Source: Nitrosovibrio sp. Nv6
Lineage (GTDB): Bacteria > Pseudomonadota > Gammaproteobacteria > Burkholderiales > Nitrosomonadaceae
NCBI RefSeq assembly: GCF_900110495.1
Contig: NZ_FODX01000009.1
Span: 1-64,000 of the forward strand
Reading direction: 5' to 3'
DNA: 64,000 nt
The notes below the pieces were generated by a model. That model saw only the letters and a list, made by a program, of their open reading frames with translations, had not been told where the DNA came from and did no database searches. Both the position numbers and the translations under genes were made by a program. The number at the start of each line of letters is the position of its first letter. Within the stretch, counting starts at the first letter, position 1. Positions 36,544 through 48,006 of the stretch are shown piece after piece.

Positions 36544-38018
36544 CCGATGCCGAGTTCAACGCCCTTGCGGCACAGGGATACAATCGTATCCCTCTGGTTC
36601 TGGAAACCTTTGCCGATCTCGATACCCCTCTATCGGTTTATCTGAAGCTTGCCAACCAGCCTTATTCGTATTTGCTGGAATCCGTGCAGGGCGGCGAACG
36701 CTTCGGGCGCTACTCGTTTATCGGCTTGCCCGCGATGGCCCGCATCGAGGGACGTGGCACCCATATCAGTCTTAACGATGGCGGGGAACGGCAAGAGATC
36801 GAAGCCGCTGATCCGCTTTCTTTTATCGAATCCTATCTGTCGCGTTTCAAGGCGGCGCCATATCCTGGCTTACCACGCTTCTGCGGCGGCCTTGCAGGGT
36901 ACTTCGCCTATGACACCGTTCGATACATCGAACGCAAGCTGGCTACCCGTCAATATCGCCATCCCGATAAGCTCGACACGCCGGACATACTGCTGTTGCT
37001 AACCGAAGAGCTGGCAGTGGTAGATAACCTTTCCGGCAAACTCTACCTCATAGTGTATGCCGATCCAGGCAAAGCGGGTGCATACCTCACCGCCAAGGCC
37101 CGCTTGAAAGAACTGCTTGCCAACTTGCGCAGACCTGTGGAGATCCCGGTTGAGATACCTTGTAAATCGGGTGAGGCTGTTTCGGAATTCAACCAGGCAG
37201 ATTTTATTGCGGCGGTGGAGCGTGCCAAGCAATATATTTTTGATGGCGACATCATGCAGGTAGTGCTGTCGCAGCGCACCAGCAAGCCTTATAACGCCTC
37301 GTCATTGGCGCTGTACCGTGCGCTGCGCAGCCTCAATCCTTCTCCCTACATGTTTTATTACGACCTCGGCGGTTTTCACGTCGTCGGTGCCTCGCCCGAG
37401 ATACTGGTGCGGCTTGAGAGCGAGACCGTGACGGTGAGACCCATCGCAGGCACTCGCCCGCGCGGAAAAACCGTACCGAAAGACATAGCGCTGGCAGCCG
37501 ATCTGCTGGCCGATCCGAAAGAACGCGCGGAGCATGTCATGCTAATGGACCTGGGGCGCAACGATGTGGGGCGCGTTGCCCAGACCGGTACGGTGAAAGT
37601 CACCGAGAACATGCAGATCGAACGCTATTCTCATGTCATGCATATTGTTTCCAATGTGGAGGGCAAACTCAAACCCGGCCTGAATGCGATGGATGTGCTT
37701 CGGGCTACCTTTCCCGCAGGCACCGTCAGCGGTGCACCCAAAGTACGGGCGATGGAAATTATCGATGAACTGGAAGTCTCCAAGCGCGGCGTTTATGCCG
37801 GCGCAGTCGGCTATTTGGGATTCAATGGGGACATGGACCTGGCCATCGCCATTCGCACGGGTATCATCAAGGACGGTACGTTACACGTACAGGCGGGCGC
37901 CGGTATTGTTGCCGATTCCGTGCCGCAAAGCGAATGGACAGAGACACAAAACAAGGCTAAAGCGTTGTTGCGGGCGGCGGAAATAGCGGAAAGCGGACTG
38001 GACAGCAGGATCGAGTAG
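36540..38018 (+). CDS. trpE: Anthranilate synthase component I
   Basis: A 492-residue chorismate-using enzyme that makes anthranilate with ammonia from the TrpG glutaminase subunit. The N-terminal feedback-binding segment contains [18 protein letters not shown] (the Trp-binding LLES motif). The catalytic C-terminal domain shows [39 protein letters not shown] and [24 protein letters not shown] precedes ATG 36540. Unlike most Betaproteobacteria, no trpG-trpD-trpC follows; the next gene is dacB on the other strand. Confidence 0.96.
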   Translation: MTDAEFNALAAQGYNRIPLVLETFADLDTPLSVYLKLANQPYSYLLESVQGGERFGRYSFIGLPAMARIEGRGTHISLNDGGERQEIEAADPLSFIESYLSRFKAAPYPGLPRFCGGLAGYFAYDTVRYIERKLATRQYRHPDKLDTPDILLLLTEELAVVDNLSGKLYLIVYADPGKAGAYLTAKARLKELLANLRRPVEIPVEIPCKSGEAVSEFNQADFIAAVERAKQYIFDGDIMQVVLSQRTSKPYNASSLALYRALRSLNPSPYMFYYDLGGFHVVGASPEILVRLESETVTVRPIAGTRPRGKTVPKDIALAADLLADPKERAEHVMLMDLGRNDVGRVAQTGTVKVTENMQIERYSHVMHIVSNVEGKLKPGLNAMDVLRATFPAGTVSGAPKVRAMEIIDELEVSKRGVYAGAVGYLGFNGDMDLAIAIRTGIIKDGTLHVQAGAGIVADSVPQSEWTETQNKAKALLRAAEIAESGLDSRIE

Positions 38019-38261
38019 AGCGCCATCCATCAGGCGCACGTTATCCGCGGGGTAGTTGTATATGTTCGCCTACCGAATCTAATCAAAGCGGTTGCCATCG
38101 GGTGGCGGTTGCTATATAAAAATCGTGTGGCTGATGCTAATCTCGGCGACTATTGAATCGGCTTGTGCGTTTGCGTCTATGCCATTGCAATCACGGTAGC
38201 AGAGGGTAAAGAGCAGCCGGGTGAGCCGCCTGTTCGCCTCAATCGGAAATTCATCCGGGTC

Positions 38262-39881
38262 CTATCGTGGCCTTTCATAAACCCAATCCAGCAATGCGTC
38301 CATTGCGGTCTGTGCGTTTCCCGCTTTCGGATGATTGACGAAGAAAATCACGACCATGCGCCTCCCGGATTTATCAAGCACATATCCCGCCATGGTTTTG
38401 ACGCCCTCCAGCAAACCGGTTTTAATATGCGCCTGCCCCGCGGTAGCGCTGCCGTTTAGCCGTTTCTTCATGGTTCCGTCCACCGCGGCGATCGGCAGGG
38501 AGGATATGAACTCTGGCATGACCGGGCTTTGAAATGCGGCGAGTAAAAGCGCTCCCAAATGGTGAGTGCTGATGCGCTCGTTGCGCGATAAGCCTGAGCC
38601 GTTTTCGATGATGAGTTCAGGGAAGCTCAGCCCTCGGGACGCGAGCCATGTTCGGACCGCGATATCCGATTGGGCAAGCGTGGCGCGCGGCTTGCTTTCA
38701 CTATCAGCCGTACCATTGGCTGCCCTGATAATTCGGCCCGTAGCATTGGCAGCGGCGATGCCGTTAGTGAGGCCCAATGCAAGGTATAGCTGCCGCGCCG
38801 CAGTGTTGTTACTGAATTTATTGATATCGCGAACAATGTCCGAAAGCGGAGGGGATTGATGAATTTCCAGCGGAGCTAGTCCTTCGGGCGCTGTCCCACT
38901 GCGTACGTTGCCGTGAAATATTCCACCTTGTTCTTCCCACAGTTGCCTGAACAGCCGGGCGGTATAGTTGGACGCATCATGCACGCTGAGAAATAGAGTT
39001 TTTTCGCCGCAATCGGTGGAATAACTGCCTTTGAGCAGAACTGAAGCCCGGCCATTGTTCCCGCTACCAGTGCGAATGACGGGGGCGAGCGTATCGCGCC
39101 ATTCGCTGCACAGGCCGTTGGTAAGCGTCAGGCTGTTCTTGAGGTCTAGTGACGAAGGCAGCGGATCGACCACGATTCGAACCGTTTTGCTTTCAGGTTG
39201 AGGAAGGAGCCGTAGCGCCAGAGTCCGATAGTTCACCAGCAATGCTTCGGGAGGCACATTGTAGGAACGGTGGGGCTTACCGTCGAAAGCAGCCGGGTCG
39301 ACGGTTGGCAGATCAAAATGGCTGCTATCCAGCACGAGGTCTCCGGCAATTTCGCGCAATCCGGTTTGACGCAGGCGCCGCGTCAGCAACCAGAAGTTTT
39401 CCAGGTTCAGCCTGGGATCGCCATAGCCCTTGATTACCAGGTTACCTTGCAGCGTATCGTCCCGCATCATGCCGTCAGCGTATACTTCCGTTTTCCATGT
39501 GTATGCCGGTCCCAGCAGTTCCAAGCCCGCAAACGTCGTGACGAGCTTCATAACAGATGCCGGATTCATCGCTACCCCGGCATTGATGGCAAGCAGGGGT
39601 GGGGTTGCACCGATCTCATGAACATAAATGCTGGTAGAAGACTCGGGAATGCGCGCCTGCTTGAGCGCCTCGCGCACTGCCGTGGGCAAATCATGTGAAA
39701 ACGCAGGTATCGGCAAGAAGACAAGTGCACAACATAGAGCAACGCCCAGAGCGATGGCCAATTTTTGGTTGAGCAATTGAAAATTTAAAGCCTGCGGGTT
39801 TCGTTCGGCCTGTTCGGCCTGTTCGACCCGTTTGACCCGTTTGACCTTAGGGCCAGCTTGGAACATGCCGAAATCCATCAA
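38262..39881 (-). CDS. dacB: D-alanyl-D-alanine carboxypeptidase/endopeptidase (PBP4)
   Basis: A 539-residue periplasmic S13-family penicillin-binding protein that trims or cleaves peptidoglycan cross-links. The SxxK motif is NPASVMKL, the SxN motif lies in KFSNNTA, and the KTG motif is HIKTGLLEG. A signal peptide-like helix (ALGVALCCALVFLPIPAFSH) sits unusually late, at about residues 44-63. It is preceded by a basic/acidic stretch (VKRVKRVEQAEQAER) encoded by 9-bp tandem repeats. The true start may be downstream at a non-ATG codon; no ribosome binding site settles it. Confidence 0.92.
   Translation of the reverse strand: MMDFGMFQAGPKVKRVKRVEQAEQAERNPQALNFQLLNQKLAIALGVALCCALVFLPIPAFSHDLPTAVREALKQARIPESSTSIYVHEIGATPPLLAINAGVAMNPASVMKLVTTFAGLELLGPAYTWKTEVYADGMMRDDTLQGNLVIKGYGDPRLNLENFWLLTRRLRQTGLREIAGDLVLDSSHFDLPTVDPAAFDGKPHRSYNVPPEALLVNYRTLALRLLPQPESKTVRIVVDPLPSSLDLKNSLTLTNGLCSEWRDTLAPVIRTGSGNNGRASVLLKGSYSTDCGEKTLFLSVHDASNYTARLFRQLWEEQGGIFHGNVRSGTAPEGLAPLEIHQSPPLSDIVRDINKFSNNTAARQLYLALGLTNGIAAANATGRIIRAANGTADSESKPRATLAQSDIAVRTWLASRGLSFPELIIENGSGLSRNERISTHHLGALLLAAFQSPVMPEFISSLPIAAVDGTMKKRLNGSATAGQAHIKTGLLEGVKTMAGYVLDKSGRRMVVIFFVNHPKAGNAQTAMDALLDWVYERPR
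39803..39847. repeat. Five 9-bp tandem repeats inside the dacB 5' end
   Basis: On the plus strand the units read GTTCGGCCT twice, GTTCGACCC, GTTTGACCC and GTTTGACCT. In the dacB frame they encode VKRVKRVEQAEQAE. The unit is a multiple of three, so copy-number changes would keep the frame. Confidence 0.8.
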
Positions 39882-39992
39882 AAAGCGAACATGGAGTATT
39901 CGTAGATAGCACTGCGGTGACTTGATGCAGCGTCGGAAAAGTGTCCCGCTGTAACCATTGCAGCCGCGGAGGCTTAATCAGCGGATTCCTTT

Positions 39993-41303
39993 TCAGCATG
40001 AGTCCACCACCCGCAAGGTTCCTGATATCAGCAAATCGATTTCCTGCTCATCAATGGTATATGGCGGCATGAAATAGACCGTGTTTCCCAGCGGGCGCAA
40101 CGACAACTCCTGTTTGAGAGCAGCCTGGAAGAAGTTTCCGGAAAAAGCGGGATCGGAGGTTTCGACCTCGAATGCCCAGATCATTCCGCAGTTACGAAAG
40201 TCTCTTACTTTGGGATGAGATGCGATCGGATGTGCCGCCTCGCTGATATAACTTGCCTTGATGCGATTGGCAACAAGGATGTTATCTTGTTCAAAAATAT
40301 CCAGCGTTGCGAGTGCAGCCCGGCACGCCAGTGCATTGCCCGCATGGGTGTGCGAATGCAGAAAAGCGCGTGCGGCTTCATCATCATAAAAAGCCGAAAA
40401 TACCGCATCCGTGGTCATTACCACGGAAAGGGGGAGGTAGCCGGCAGTCAAACCTTTACCGAGGCATAGAAAATCCGGAATCATGTCCGCCTGCTCGCAG
40501 GCAAACATGGTTCCGGTTCTGCCAAAACCAACCGCGATTTCATCCGCGATCAGATGTACCTGGTACTTGTCGCACAGCTCCCTGGCGCGCTTGAGATAAT
40601 CGGCGTGGTACATGCCCATCCCCGCAGCGCCCTGAATGAGCGGTTCCACGATGAACGCCGCGGTTACCGAATGATTTTCCTGGAGATAGCCTTCGAGTGC
40701 GTTAGCGGCACGAAGCGCATAATCCCTGTCGGATTCTCCCTCGGACGCATAACGCCAGTCGGGAGTGAGAACGTGCGCGCCGGATCGCAGTAGCGGGGCG
40801 TAGATATCCTTGAACAGCGGCACATCGGTAACCGAAAGCGCGCCCAGGGTTTCTCCGTGGTAGTCATGCTGCAAACTGATAAACCGATTCTTTTCTGGCC
40901 GGCCGCTGTTGTGCCAGTACTGAAAGCTCATTTTCAGCGCGGTTTCCACTGCGGACGCGCCGTCGCTGCTATACGAGCAATGGCCGAGCCTGTTCGATAG
41001 CAGCTTGCTCAGGCGTTCGGATAGCTCTACCACCGGCTCATGCGTAAACCCAGCCAGCATGACATGTTCAAACCTGTCAAGCTGATCGCGGATGGCCGCA
41101 TTGATCCTCGGATTGGCGTGACCGAACAGGTTGACCCACCAGGACCCGATAGCGTCGAGGTAGCGCCGGTCGTCGAGGTCGTAAAGCCATACGCCTTTGC
41201 CCCGGACGATTGTAATGAGCGGCTGCAACTCATGCTGCTTCATCTGGGTGCATGGATGCCAGACTGATTTTAAGCTTCGTTCAGATAAGTATTTATTGCC
41301 CAT
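39993..41303 (-). CDS. bioA: Adenosylmethionine-8-amino-7-oxononanoate aminotransferase
   Basis: A 436-residue PLP class III aminotransferase that converts KAPA to DAPA using S-adenosylmethionine in biotin synthesis. Diagnostic parts are VWHPCTQMKQHE near the N-terminus, SWWVNLFGHANPRIN, SSDGASAVETALKM, HDYHGETLGALSVTD, ADEIAVGFGRTGTMFACEQ, and the PLP lysine in CLGKGLTAGYLPLS. Length is normal. It stands apart from other bio genes. It is divergent from groS across a 157-base region that contains the CIRCE operator. Confidence 0.96.
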   Translation of the reverse strand: MGNKYLSERSLKSVWHPCTQMKQHELQPLITIVRGKGVWLYDLDDRRYLDAIGSWWVNLFGHANPRINAAIRDQLDRFEHVMLAGFTHEPVVELSERLSKLLSNRLGHCSYSSDGASAVETALKMSFQYWHNSGRPEKNRFISLQHDYHGETLGALSVTDVPLFKDIYAPLLRSGAHVLTPDWRYASEGESDRDYALRAANALEGYLQENHSVTAAFIVEPLIQGAAGMGMYHADYLKRARELCDKYQVHLIADEIAVGFGRTGTMFACEQADMIPDFLCLGKGLTAGYLPLSVVMTTDAVFSAFYDDEAARAFLHSHTHAGNALACRAALATLDIFEQDNILVANRIKASYISEAAHPIASHPKVRDFRNCGMIWAFEVETSDPAFSGNFFQAALKQELSLRPLGNTVYFMPPYTIDEQEIDLLISGTLRVVDSC

Positions 41304-41335
41304 CTACTTGAAATTCCCTGCAACAGACCCTATTA

Positions 41336-41372
41336 TTAGCACTCGTTAGCACTCGTCAGTGTTGAGTGCTAA
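41336..41372 (+). promoter_or_regulatory. CIRCE operator (HrcA site) of groSL with duplicated half-site
   Basis: TTAGCACTC (41346-41354), nine bases, then GAGTGCTAA (41364-41372) is a perfect CIRCE inverted repeat, the binding site of the heat-shock repressor HrcA. The left half TTAGCACTCG is duplicated directly upstream (41336-41345). It lies about 90 bases before groS and close to the bioA start. hrcA itself is not in the window. Confidence 0.95.
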
Positions 41373-41460
41373 TAATTTTGTAGAAAATCCAGAGAGCCGC
41401 ATTTAAATGGGTTCCTACTGGGGTTTCATCGTTTTGATTTTTTAAAACAGGAGAAAGAAT

Positions 41461-41751
41461 ATGCAGATTCGTCCCTTACACGACCGCGTTATTGTCAGGC
41501 GGCTGGAAGAAGAACGCAAGACCGCATCCGGTATTGTCATCCCCGACAGTGCTGCGGAGAAGCCCGATCAAGGCGAAATTATTGCCGTGGGCAAGGGCAA
41601 GGTCGGCGACGATGGCAATGTCCGCGCGCTGGAAGTGAAAGTCGGCGATAAAGTTCTGTTCGGCAAATATTCCGGACAGGCCGTGAAGGTGTCTGGAGAA
41701 GAGCTTCTCGTAATGCGCGAAGAAGACATTATGGGCGTTATCGAAGGGTAG
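41461..41751 (+). CDS. groS: Co-chaperonin GroES
   Basis: A 96-residue heptameric lid of the GroEL folding chamber. Recognisable features are [20 protein letters not shown] at the N-terminus, the mobile-loop region ([20 protein letters not shown]) that contacts GroEL, and the C-terminal [18 protein letters not shown] stands 9 bases before ATG 41461. Transcription is predicted to be HrcA/CIRCE-controlled. groL follows after 50 bases. Confidence 0.98.
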   Translation: MQIRPLHDRVIVRRLEEERKTASGIVIPDSAAEKPDQGEIIAVGKGKVGDDGNVRALEVKVGDKVLFGKYSGQAVKVSGEELLVMREEDIMGVIEG

Positions 41752-41789
41752 TTTTAACGACACCTTACACAACATTTTCTGGAAATTAG

Positions 41790-43460
<1,671 letters not shown>

Positions 43461-43495
43461 GTTGCCGTCCCTGCTGTCAGCATGCAGCGCAATAG

Positions 43496-43522
43496 AAAAC
43501 CCCGCTACGGTGGGGTTTTTTA
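43496..43522 (+). terminator. Rho-independent terminator of groSL
   Basis: An 8-bp stem AAAACCCC (43496-43503) with GGGGTTTT (43512-43519), an 8-base loop, and a T tract to 43521, located 36 bases after the groL stop. Confidence 0.92.
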
Positions 43523-43831
43523 TTGGAAAACGGAACGGATAAAATTTGTCGTTATTCTCGCTGCTCATACCCCTATACCCAACAGTTCCGGAAGACTCCA
43601 TAAAATCGGATTTGGAATTGGCTGAGGCGCTGAAAAAATTAATCACTCTGCCATTTGACGTTTATTATTGATATCGACGCCCTGACATTATGGAATTTAA
43701 TTTATTCACAGTTTTGTCGATGCCCCGCCGGAGCAGAGGCACTTGAATACGATAATGAGTACTCAACGTAATTGCGTTGGGTGGGGGTAGTGGGCGGCCA
43801 AATGTTATTTTCATAATCATAATTATTCCTC
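43523..43831. other. Gene-free spacer before hpnD
   Basis: AT-rich spacer that must contain the hpnD promoter. No protein-coding frame, RNA or clear promoter boxes were recognised. Confidence 0.4.
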
Positions 43832-44677
43832 ATGACACCAGACCAATATTGTCAGGAAAAAGCCGTTCAAAGCGGCTCCAGCTTCTATTACAGCTTTCTT
43901 TATCTGCCGTTGGAAAAACGGCGTGCCATTACAGCACTTTACGCTTTCTGCCGTGAAGTGGACGATGTGGTGGATGAATGCACGGATGCGTCGGTAGCGC
44001 GGGCGAAGCTCGCGTGGTGGCGCCAGGAAGTAGCTGCCATTCGCAATTCGGGAACTGGAGACAAGCCCAGCCACCCGGTGACGAAAGCGCTGGCCGATGT
44101 GTCGCAAACGTTCAACCTTACTGCTGAGCGATTGAACGAAATCATCGACGGGATGGAAATGGACCTCAACTATAATCGCTATGCCGATTTCGACACCCTG
44201 CGTCATTACTGTTATCACGTCGCCAGCGTGGTAGGATTATGTTCTGCAGAGATATTCGGCTATCGCAATCCGGAAACGTTGAAATATGCGGAAGATCTGG
44301 GACTCGCATTCCAGCTCACCAACATCATACGCGACGTCGGCGAGGATGCATGCCGCGACCGCATTTACCTTCCCCAGGATGAACTTCGGCGCTTCGGAGT
44401 GACCAGCGAGGATATAATCAATTCCCGCGAGACTGAGAGCTTCAGGCAGTTGATGGAGTTTCAGATCGAGCGGGCGGAAAGTTATTATGCCCGGGCTTTT
44501 GCAGCTCTGCCTGCCGACGATCGCAAAAGCCAGCGTCCCGGTATTATCATGGCGGCGATCTATCAAGCACTTTTGAAGGAGATCAAGGAGGACGGCTGTC
44601 ACGTCCTGCGGCAGCGTGTGAGTCTTACGCCGATCCGCAAATTATGGATAGCCTGGACAACCTGGATGAGGGAATAA
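43832..44677 (+). CDS. hpnD: Presqualene diphosphate synthase-like (squalene/phytoene synthase family)
   Basis: A 281-residue trans-prenyltransferase of the squalene/phytoene synthase family. The two Asp-rich motifs are REVDDVVDE (about residues 41-49) and NIIRDVGEDACRDRIYLP (about 164-181). By sequence style it fits HpnD, which condenses two farnesyl diphosphates to presqualene diphosphate on the way to hopanoids. Nitrosospira-type ammonia oxidisers make such membrane lipids. hpnC and hpnE are not adjacent, so assignment to HpnD rather than another branch is probable but not certain. The ribosome binding site is weak. Confidence 0.8.
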   Translation: MTPDQYCQEKAVQSGSSFYYSFLYLPLEKRRAITALYAFCREVDDVVDECTDASVARAKLAWWRQEVAAIRNSGTGDKPSHPVTKALADVSQTFNLTAERLNEIIDGMEMDLNYNRYADFDTLRHYCYHVASVVGLCSAEIFGYRNPETLKYAEDLGLAFQLTNIIRDVGEDACRDRIYLPQDELRRFGVTSEDIINSRETESFRQLMEFQIERAESYYARAFAALPADDRKSQRPGIIMAAIYQALLKEIKEDGCHVLRQRVSLTPIRKLWIAWTTWMRE

Positions 44678-44927
44678 GCGCGCTTCCAGCCCGAATTTTG
44701 TTATATGCCGAATAATGAGTTCAAGCTGCGAAGGCAACAGGCGTTGATTGCGATTGCTGCGCTTGACTGACACAAGCGGCGGGTTGCGGTGCTTCCTGGT
44801 ACTTCCTGCGTAATTGATTTTGAGGCATTGCTCCCCGGAAACCTTGCCGCGGGGCACAGACATCACTCATGTTTCTCCTGGTCCAATATCCCCTGTCATG
44901 ATTTTCCAATCAGTAAATTAATTCCTT

Positions 44928-45674
44928 ATGAATGAATTCGAGAACTATAGTGCGCCCAAGGATCTGCTCAAGGACCGCGTAATTCTGGTGACTGGCGCGG
45001 GGCAGGGCATAGGCCGCACCGTAGCGCTGGCCTATGCCGCGCACGGCGCAACTATTATCCTGCACGGACGTAATATCAAGAAACTGGAAAGCGTCTACGA
45101 TGAAATAGAGACGGGAGGAGGGGCTCAGCCAGCAATTTTTCCGCTTGACCTGGAAAAGGCCGAAGACAAGGATTTTGCGGCTATTGCGCAAGCCATCAAA
45201 TTACAGTTGGGCAGGTTGGACGGTATTTTACACAACGCGGCATTGCTATTCACCCTGACTCCACTTGAGACCCAGACAATGGAGCAATGGCTGGCACTGC
45301 TGCGCGTAAATCTTATCGCGCCATTTGCGCTGACACGCGCCTGTCTGCCGCTGCTGAAAGCTTCGTCTGATGCTAGCGTCATCATGACCTCAGATACGCA
45401 TGGGCATGTTCCCGCCGCATATTGGGGCGGCTTCGCGGTGGCCAAGGCGGGGATAGAGGCACTGGTCAAGATTCAGGCCCAGGAATGGGAAATATTGCCG
45501 AGCCTGCGCATCAATACGCTAATCCCGGGACCTGTGCATACACCGCAAAGAACCAGAACGCATCCTGGCGAGGTCAAGCAAAGCTTACGTCAGCCTCAGG
45601 ATTTGATGTCATGTTACCTGTATCTAATGGGACCCGACAGTAAGGCGGTCAGTGGCAAAACGGTATTTTGCTAG
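44928..45674 (+). CDS. YciK-like short-chain dehydrogenase with altered active site
   Basis: A 248-residue Rossmann-fold SDR. The NAD(P)-binding motif VTGAGQGIGRTVA (about residues 20-32) and the NAA motif (LHNAALL) are present, as is the serine position in IMTSD. The catalytic Tyr of YxxxK is replaced by Phe: the sequence reads WGGFAVAK, where YciK homologues have WGAYAxxK. A Tyr four residues earlier (AYWGG) is out of register. The protein resembles the YciK group of uncharacterised oxidoreductases. It may be inactive as a classical SDR or use another base. It ends 129 bases before tRNA-Leu. Confidence 0.8.
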   Translation: MNEFENYSAPKDLLKDRVILVTGAGQGIGRTVALAYAAHGATIILHGRNIKKLESVYDEIETGGGAQPAIFPLDLEKAEDKDFAAIAQAIKLQLGRLDGILHNAALLFTLTPLETQTMEQWLALLRVNLIAPFALTRACLPLLKASSDASVIMTSDTHGHVPAAYWGGFAVAKAGIEALVKIQAQEWEILPSLRINTLIPGPVHTPQRTRTHPGEVKQSLRQPQDLMSCYLYLMGPDSKAVSGKTVFC

Positions 45675-45803
45675 GGTTATGCAGGGAATTTGAGAATAAG
45701 TCCTCCACACAGGATTTTTCCGGGTTTCTATTATGGTGCTGTAACCGGGAGAAATAGGTATAATTGACCCGACGCCAACGAAGATAAATCGATAAAGCGG
45801 CAC

Positions 45804-45888
<85 letters not shown>

Positions 45889-45984
45889 GGGAGTTATAAG
45901 CGTTCCGAGCGATGCTGTATGTGGGCCATCGCGTTCCCCTGGTCGCTAACGCTGCATATTGTTATCCACCAGTCAGGAAATACA

Positions 45985-47289
45985 ATGCAAACGAATGTTG
46001 AAGACCTTGGCGCCCTGGAGCGCCGCCTTGACGTTTCAGTTCCCCAGCAGAAAATCGAGACGGAAGTTGAAAGTCGCCTCAGGAGACTGGCGCGTACGGC
46101 GAAATTGCACGGTTTCCGGCCAGGAAAAGTGCCGTTGAAAATCGTTACGCAGCAGTATGGCCCCCAGGTGAGGCAGGAAGTGATAGGCGATGTGCTGAAG
46201 AAAAATTTCAGTGACGCCGTGCGTGAGAAGAACCTGCGAGTTGCGGGTTATCCCCGTTTCGAACCAAAGACGCCGGAAGGCGATGCCACCCAATTTGAAT
46301 TCAGCGCTACGTTTGAGGTCTATCCTGATGTGGTTCTGGGCGATTTGAGCACGGTCAGGGTTGAAAAGCCGGTGGTCAGCGTCACCAGTTCCGACGTGGA
46401 TAAGACGGTAGAGGTTTTGCGTCGGCAGCGGATTCAGTTCGAGCCTGCCGGACGGCCAGCGCAGTCCGGCGATCGAATCAATATAGATTATCGCGGCGTT
46501 ATCGACGGAGTAGAGTTTGCGGGTGGTCAAGCCGAGAATTTCACCCTGGTGCTCGGCGAAGGCAGGCTCCTCAAGGATTTCGAAGATCCGCTCATCGATA
46601 TGAGTCCCGGGCAGAGCAAAACGTTTGAAGTTACCTTTCCGGCAGACTATCATGGGAAGGAGGTTGCCGGAAAGACTGCTACATTTGAAGTGAAGCTCAA
46701 TGGAGTAGAAGCCTCCCGCTTACCGGAAGTCGATGAGGAATTTGCCGCATCGCTGGGTGTTGCCAGTGGCGATATCGAAAAAATGCGGGATGAGATTCGA
46801 GCCAACCTCGAGCGCGAGCTATCAAAGCGGGTAAACGCGAGACTCAAGGAACAGGTAATGCAGGCCCTGCTTGATACAACCACCATCCAGGCGCCAAAAG
46901 CCCTGGTGGAAGTTGAATTGGAGCGATTGATGCAGGATGCCCGCAGCGACCTTGTATCGCGCGGAATGAACGCGAAGAATGTGCCGCTGCCTCGGGATTT
47001 GCTTCAGGATCGGGCGCAACGGCGCGTCAGCCTGGGATTGATTTTGGGGGAACTGGTAAAGATTCACGGCTTGCACCCAAAACCGGAACAGGTGCGTGCG
47101 GTGGTTGAGGATCTGGCCCAGAGCTATGAAAATCCGGCCGAGGTGGTCAAATGGCACTATTCCTCACCGGATCGCCTCAATGAAGTTGAATCGGCCGCAT
47201 TGGAAGACAACGTGGTAACGTGGGTGCTGGAAAATGTCACGGTGATGGATAAGCCGATGACTTTAGACGAGCTAATGGGAAGATCATGA
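45985..47289 (+). CDS. tig: Trigger factor
   Basis: A 434-residue ribosome-bound chaperone with prolyl isomerase activity. ATG 45985 ([20 protein letters not shown]) follows AGGAAA; the upstream frame overlaps tRNA-Leu and is rejected. The ribosome-docking signature GFRPGKVP lies at about residues 43-50. The FKBP-type domain ([20 protein letters not shown]) starts near 157, and the long helical C-terminal domain follows. It heads tig-clpP-clpX-lon, a conserved proteostasis cluster; clpP starts one base after the tig stop. Confidence 0.97.
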   Translation: MQTNVEDLGALERRLDVSVPQQKIETEVESRLRRLARTAKLHGFRPGKVPLKIVTQQYGPQVRQEVIGDVLKKNFSDAVREKNLRVAGYPRFEPKTPEGDATQFEFSATFEVYPDVVLGDLSTVRVEKPVVSVTSSDVDKTVEVLRRQRIQFEPAGRPAQSGDRINIDYRGVIDGVEFAGGQAENFTLVLGEGRLLKDFEDPLIDMSPGQSKTFEVTFPADYHGKEVAGKTATFEVKLNGVEASRLPEVDEEFAASLGVASGDIEKMRDEIRANLERELSKRVNARLKEQVMQALLDTTTIQAPKALVEVELERLMQDARSDLVSRGMNAKNVPLPRDLLQDRAQRRVSLGLILGELVKIHGLHPKPEQVRAVVEDLAQSYENPAEVVKWHYSSPDRLNEVESAALEDNVVTWVLENVTVMDKPMTLDELMGRS

Positions 47290-47290
47290 C

Positions 47291-47935
47291 ATGATGCAAC
47301 AACTGGACTGGAAACAGCGCAATCTCGAGCCGAGCGGTTTGGGTCTGATTCCCATGGTCATCGAAACCAGTGGGAGGGGAGAGCGCGCTTACGATATTTA
47401 CTCTCGGTTATTGAAAGAGAGAGTCATATTTCTGGTTGGCCCCGTAACCGAGGCTTCCGCCAATCTGATCGTGGCGCAGCTTCTGTTTCTGGAGTCGGAA
47501 AACGCGGATAAGGATATTCATTTTTATATTAATTCTCCTGGCGGCCTGGTTTCGGCGGGGATGGCTGTTTACGATACCATGCAGTTTATCAAGCCGGATG
47601 TCAGTACGCTCTGCATAGGACAAGCGGCGAGCATGGGATCTTTGCTGCTGACAGCCGGCGCAAAGGGCAAGCGCTTTTGTCTCGCCAACTCGCGCGTCAT
47701 GATCCATCAGCCGCTGGGCGGCTTCCAGGGACAGGCATCGGATATTGAAATACATGCCAAAGAAATTCTGTTTCTAAAAAACCGGTTGAATGAACTGCTG
47801 GCAAAGCACACCGGGCAGAGCATAGAGACTATTGAGCGAGACACCGATCGGGATAATTTTCTGAGCGCCGAGAAGTCAGTGGAATACGGACTGATCGATG
47901 CTGTGCTAACCTACAGAAACGAGAGTACGAGTTGA
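47291..47935 (+). CDS. clpP: ATP-dependent Clp protease proteolytic subunit
   Basis: A 214-residue serine peptidase that forms the double-heptamer degradation chamber used by ClpX and ClpA. The catalytic serine lies in [11 protein letters not shown] and the histidine in [14 protein letters not shown]; the aspartate is in the ERDTDRD region. ATG 47291 is followed immediately by a second ATG, and either could be used. The gene starts one base after tig, suggesting coupled expression. Confidence 0.97.
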   Translation: MMQQLDWKQRNLEPSGLGLIPMVIETSGRGERAYDIYSRLLKERVIFLVGPVTEASANLIVAQLLFLESENADKDIHFYINSPGGLVSAGMAVYDTMQFIKPDVSTLCIGQAASMGSLLLTAGAKGKRFCLANSRVMIHQPLGGFQGQASDIEIHAKEILFLKNRLNELLAKHTGQSIETIERDTDRDNFLSAEKSVEYGLIDAVLTYRNESTS

Positions 47936-48006
47936 GATATATGGAGCCATGGGGGAGTTGATTATTAGCTACGGGCGCAACGGCTCGGATAATGCGGGAT
48001 AAAACT

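Noticed and set aside
41336..41372. CRISPR-like reading of the repeated TTAGCACTCG
   Set aside because: Only two short copies and a matching inverted half; it is a CIRCE operator. No CRISPR array was seen anywhere in the window.
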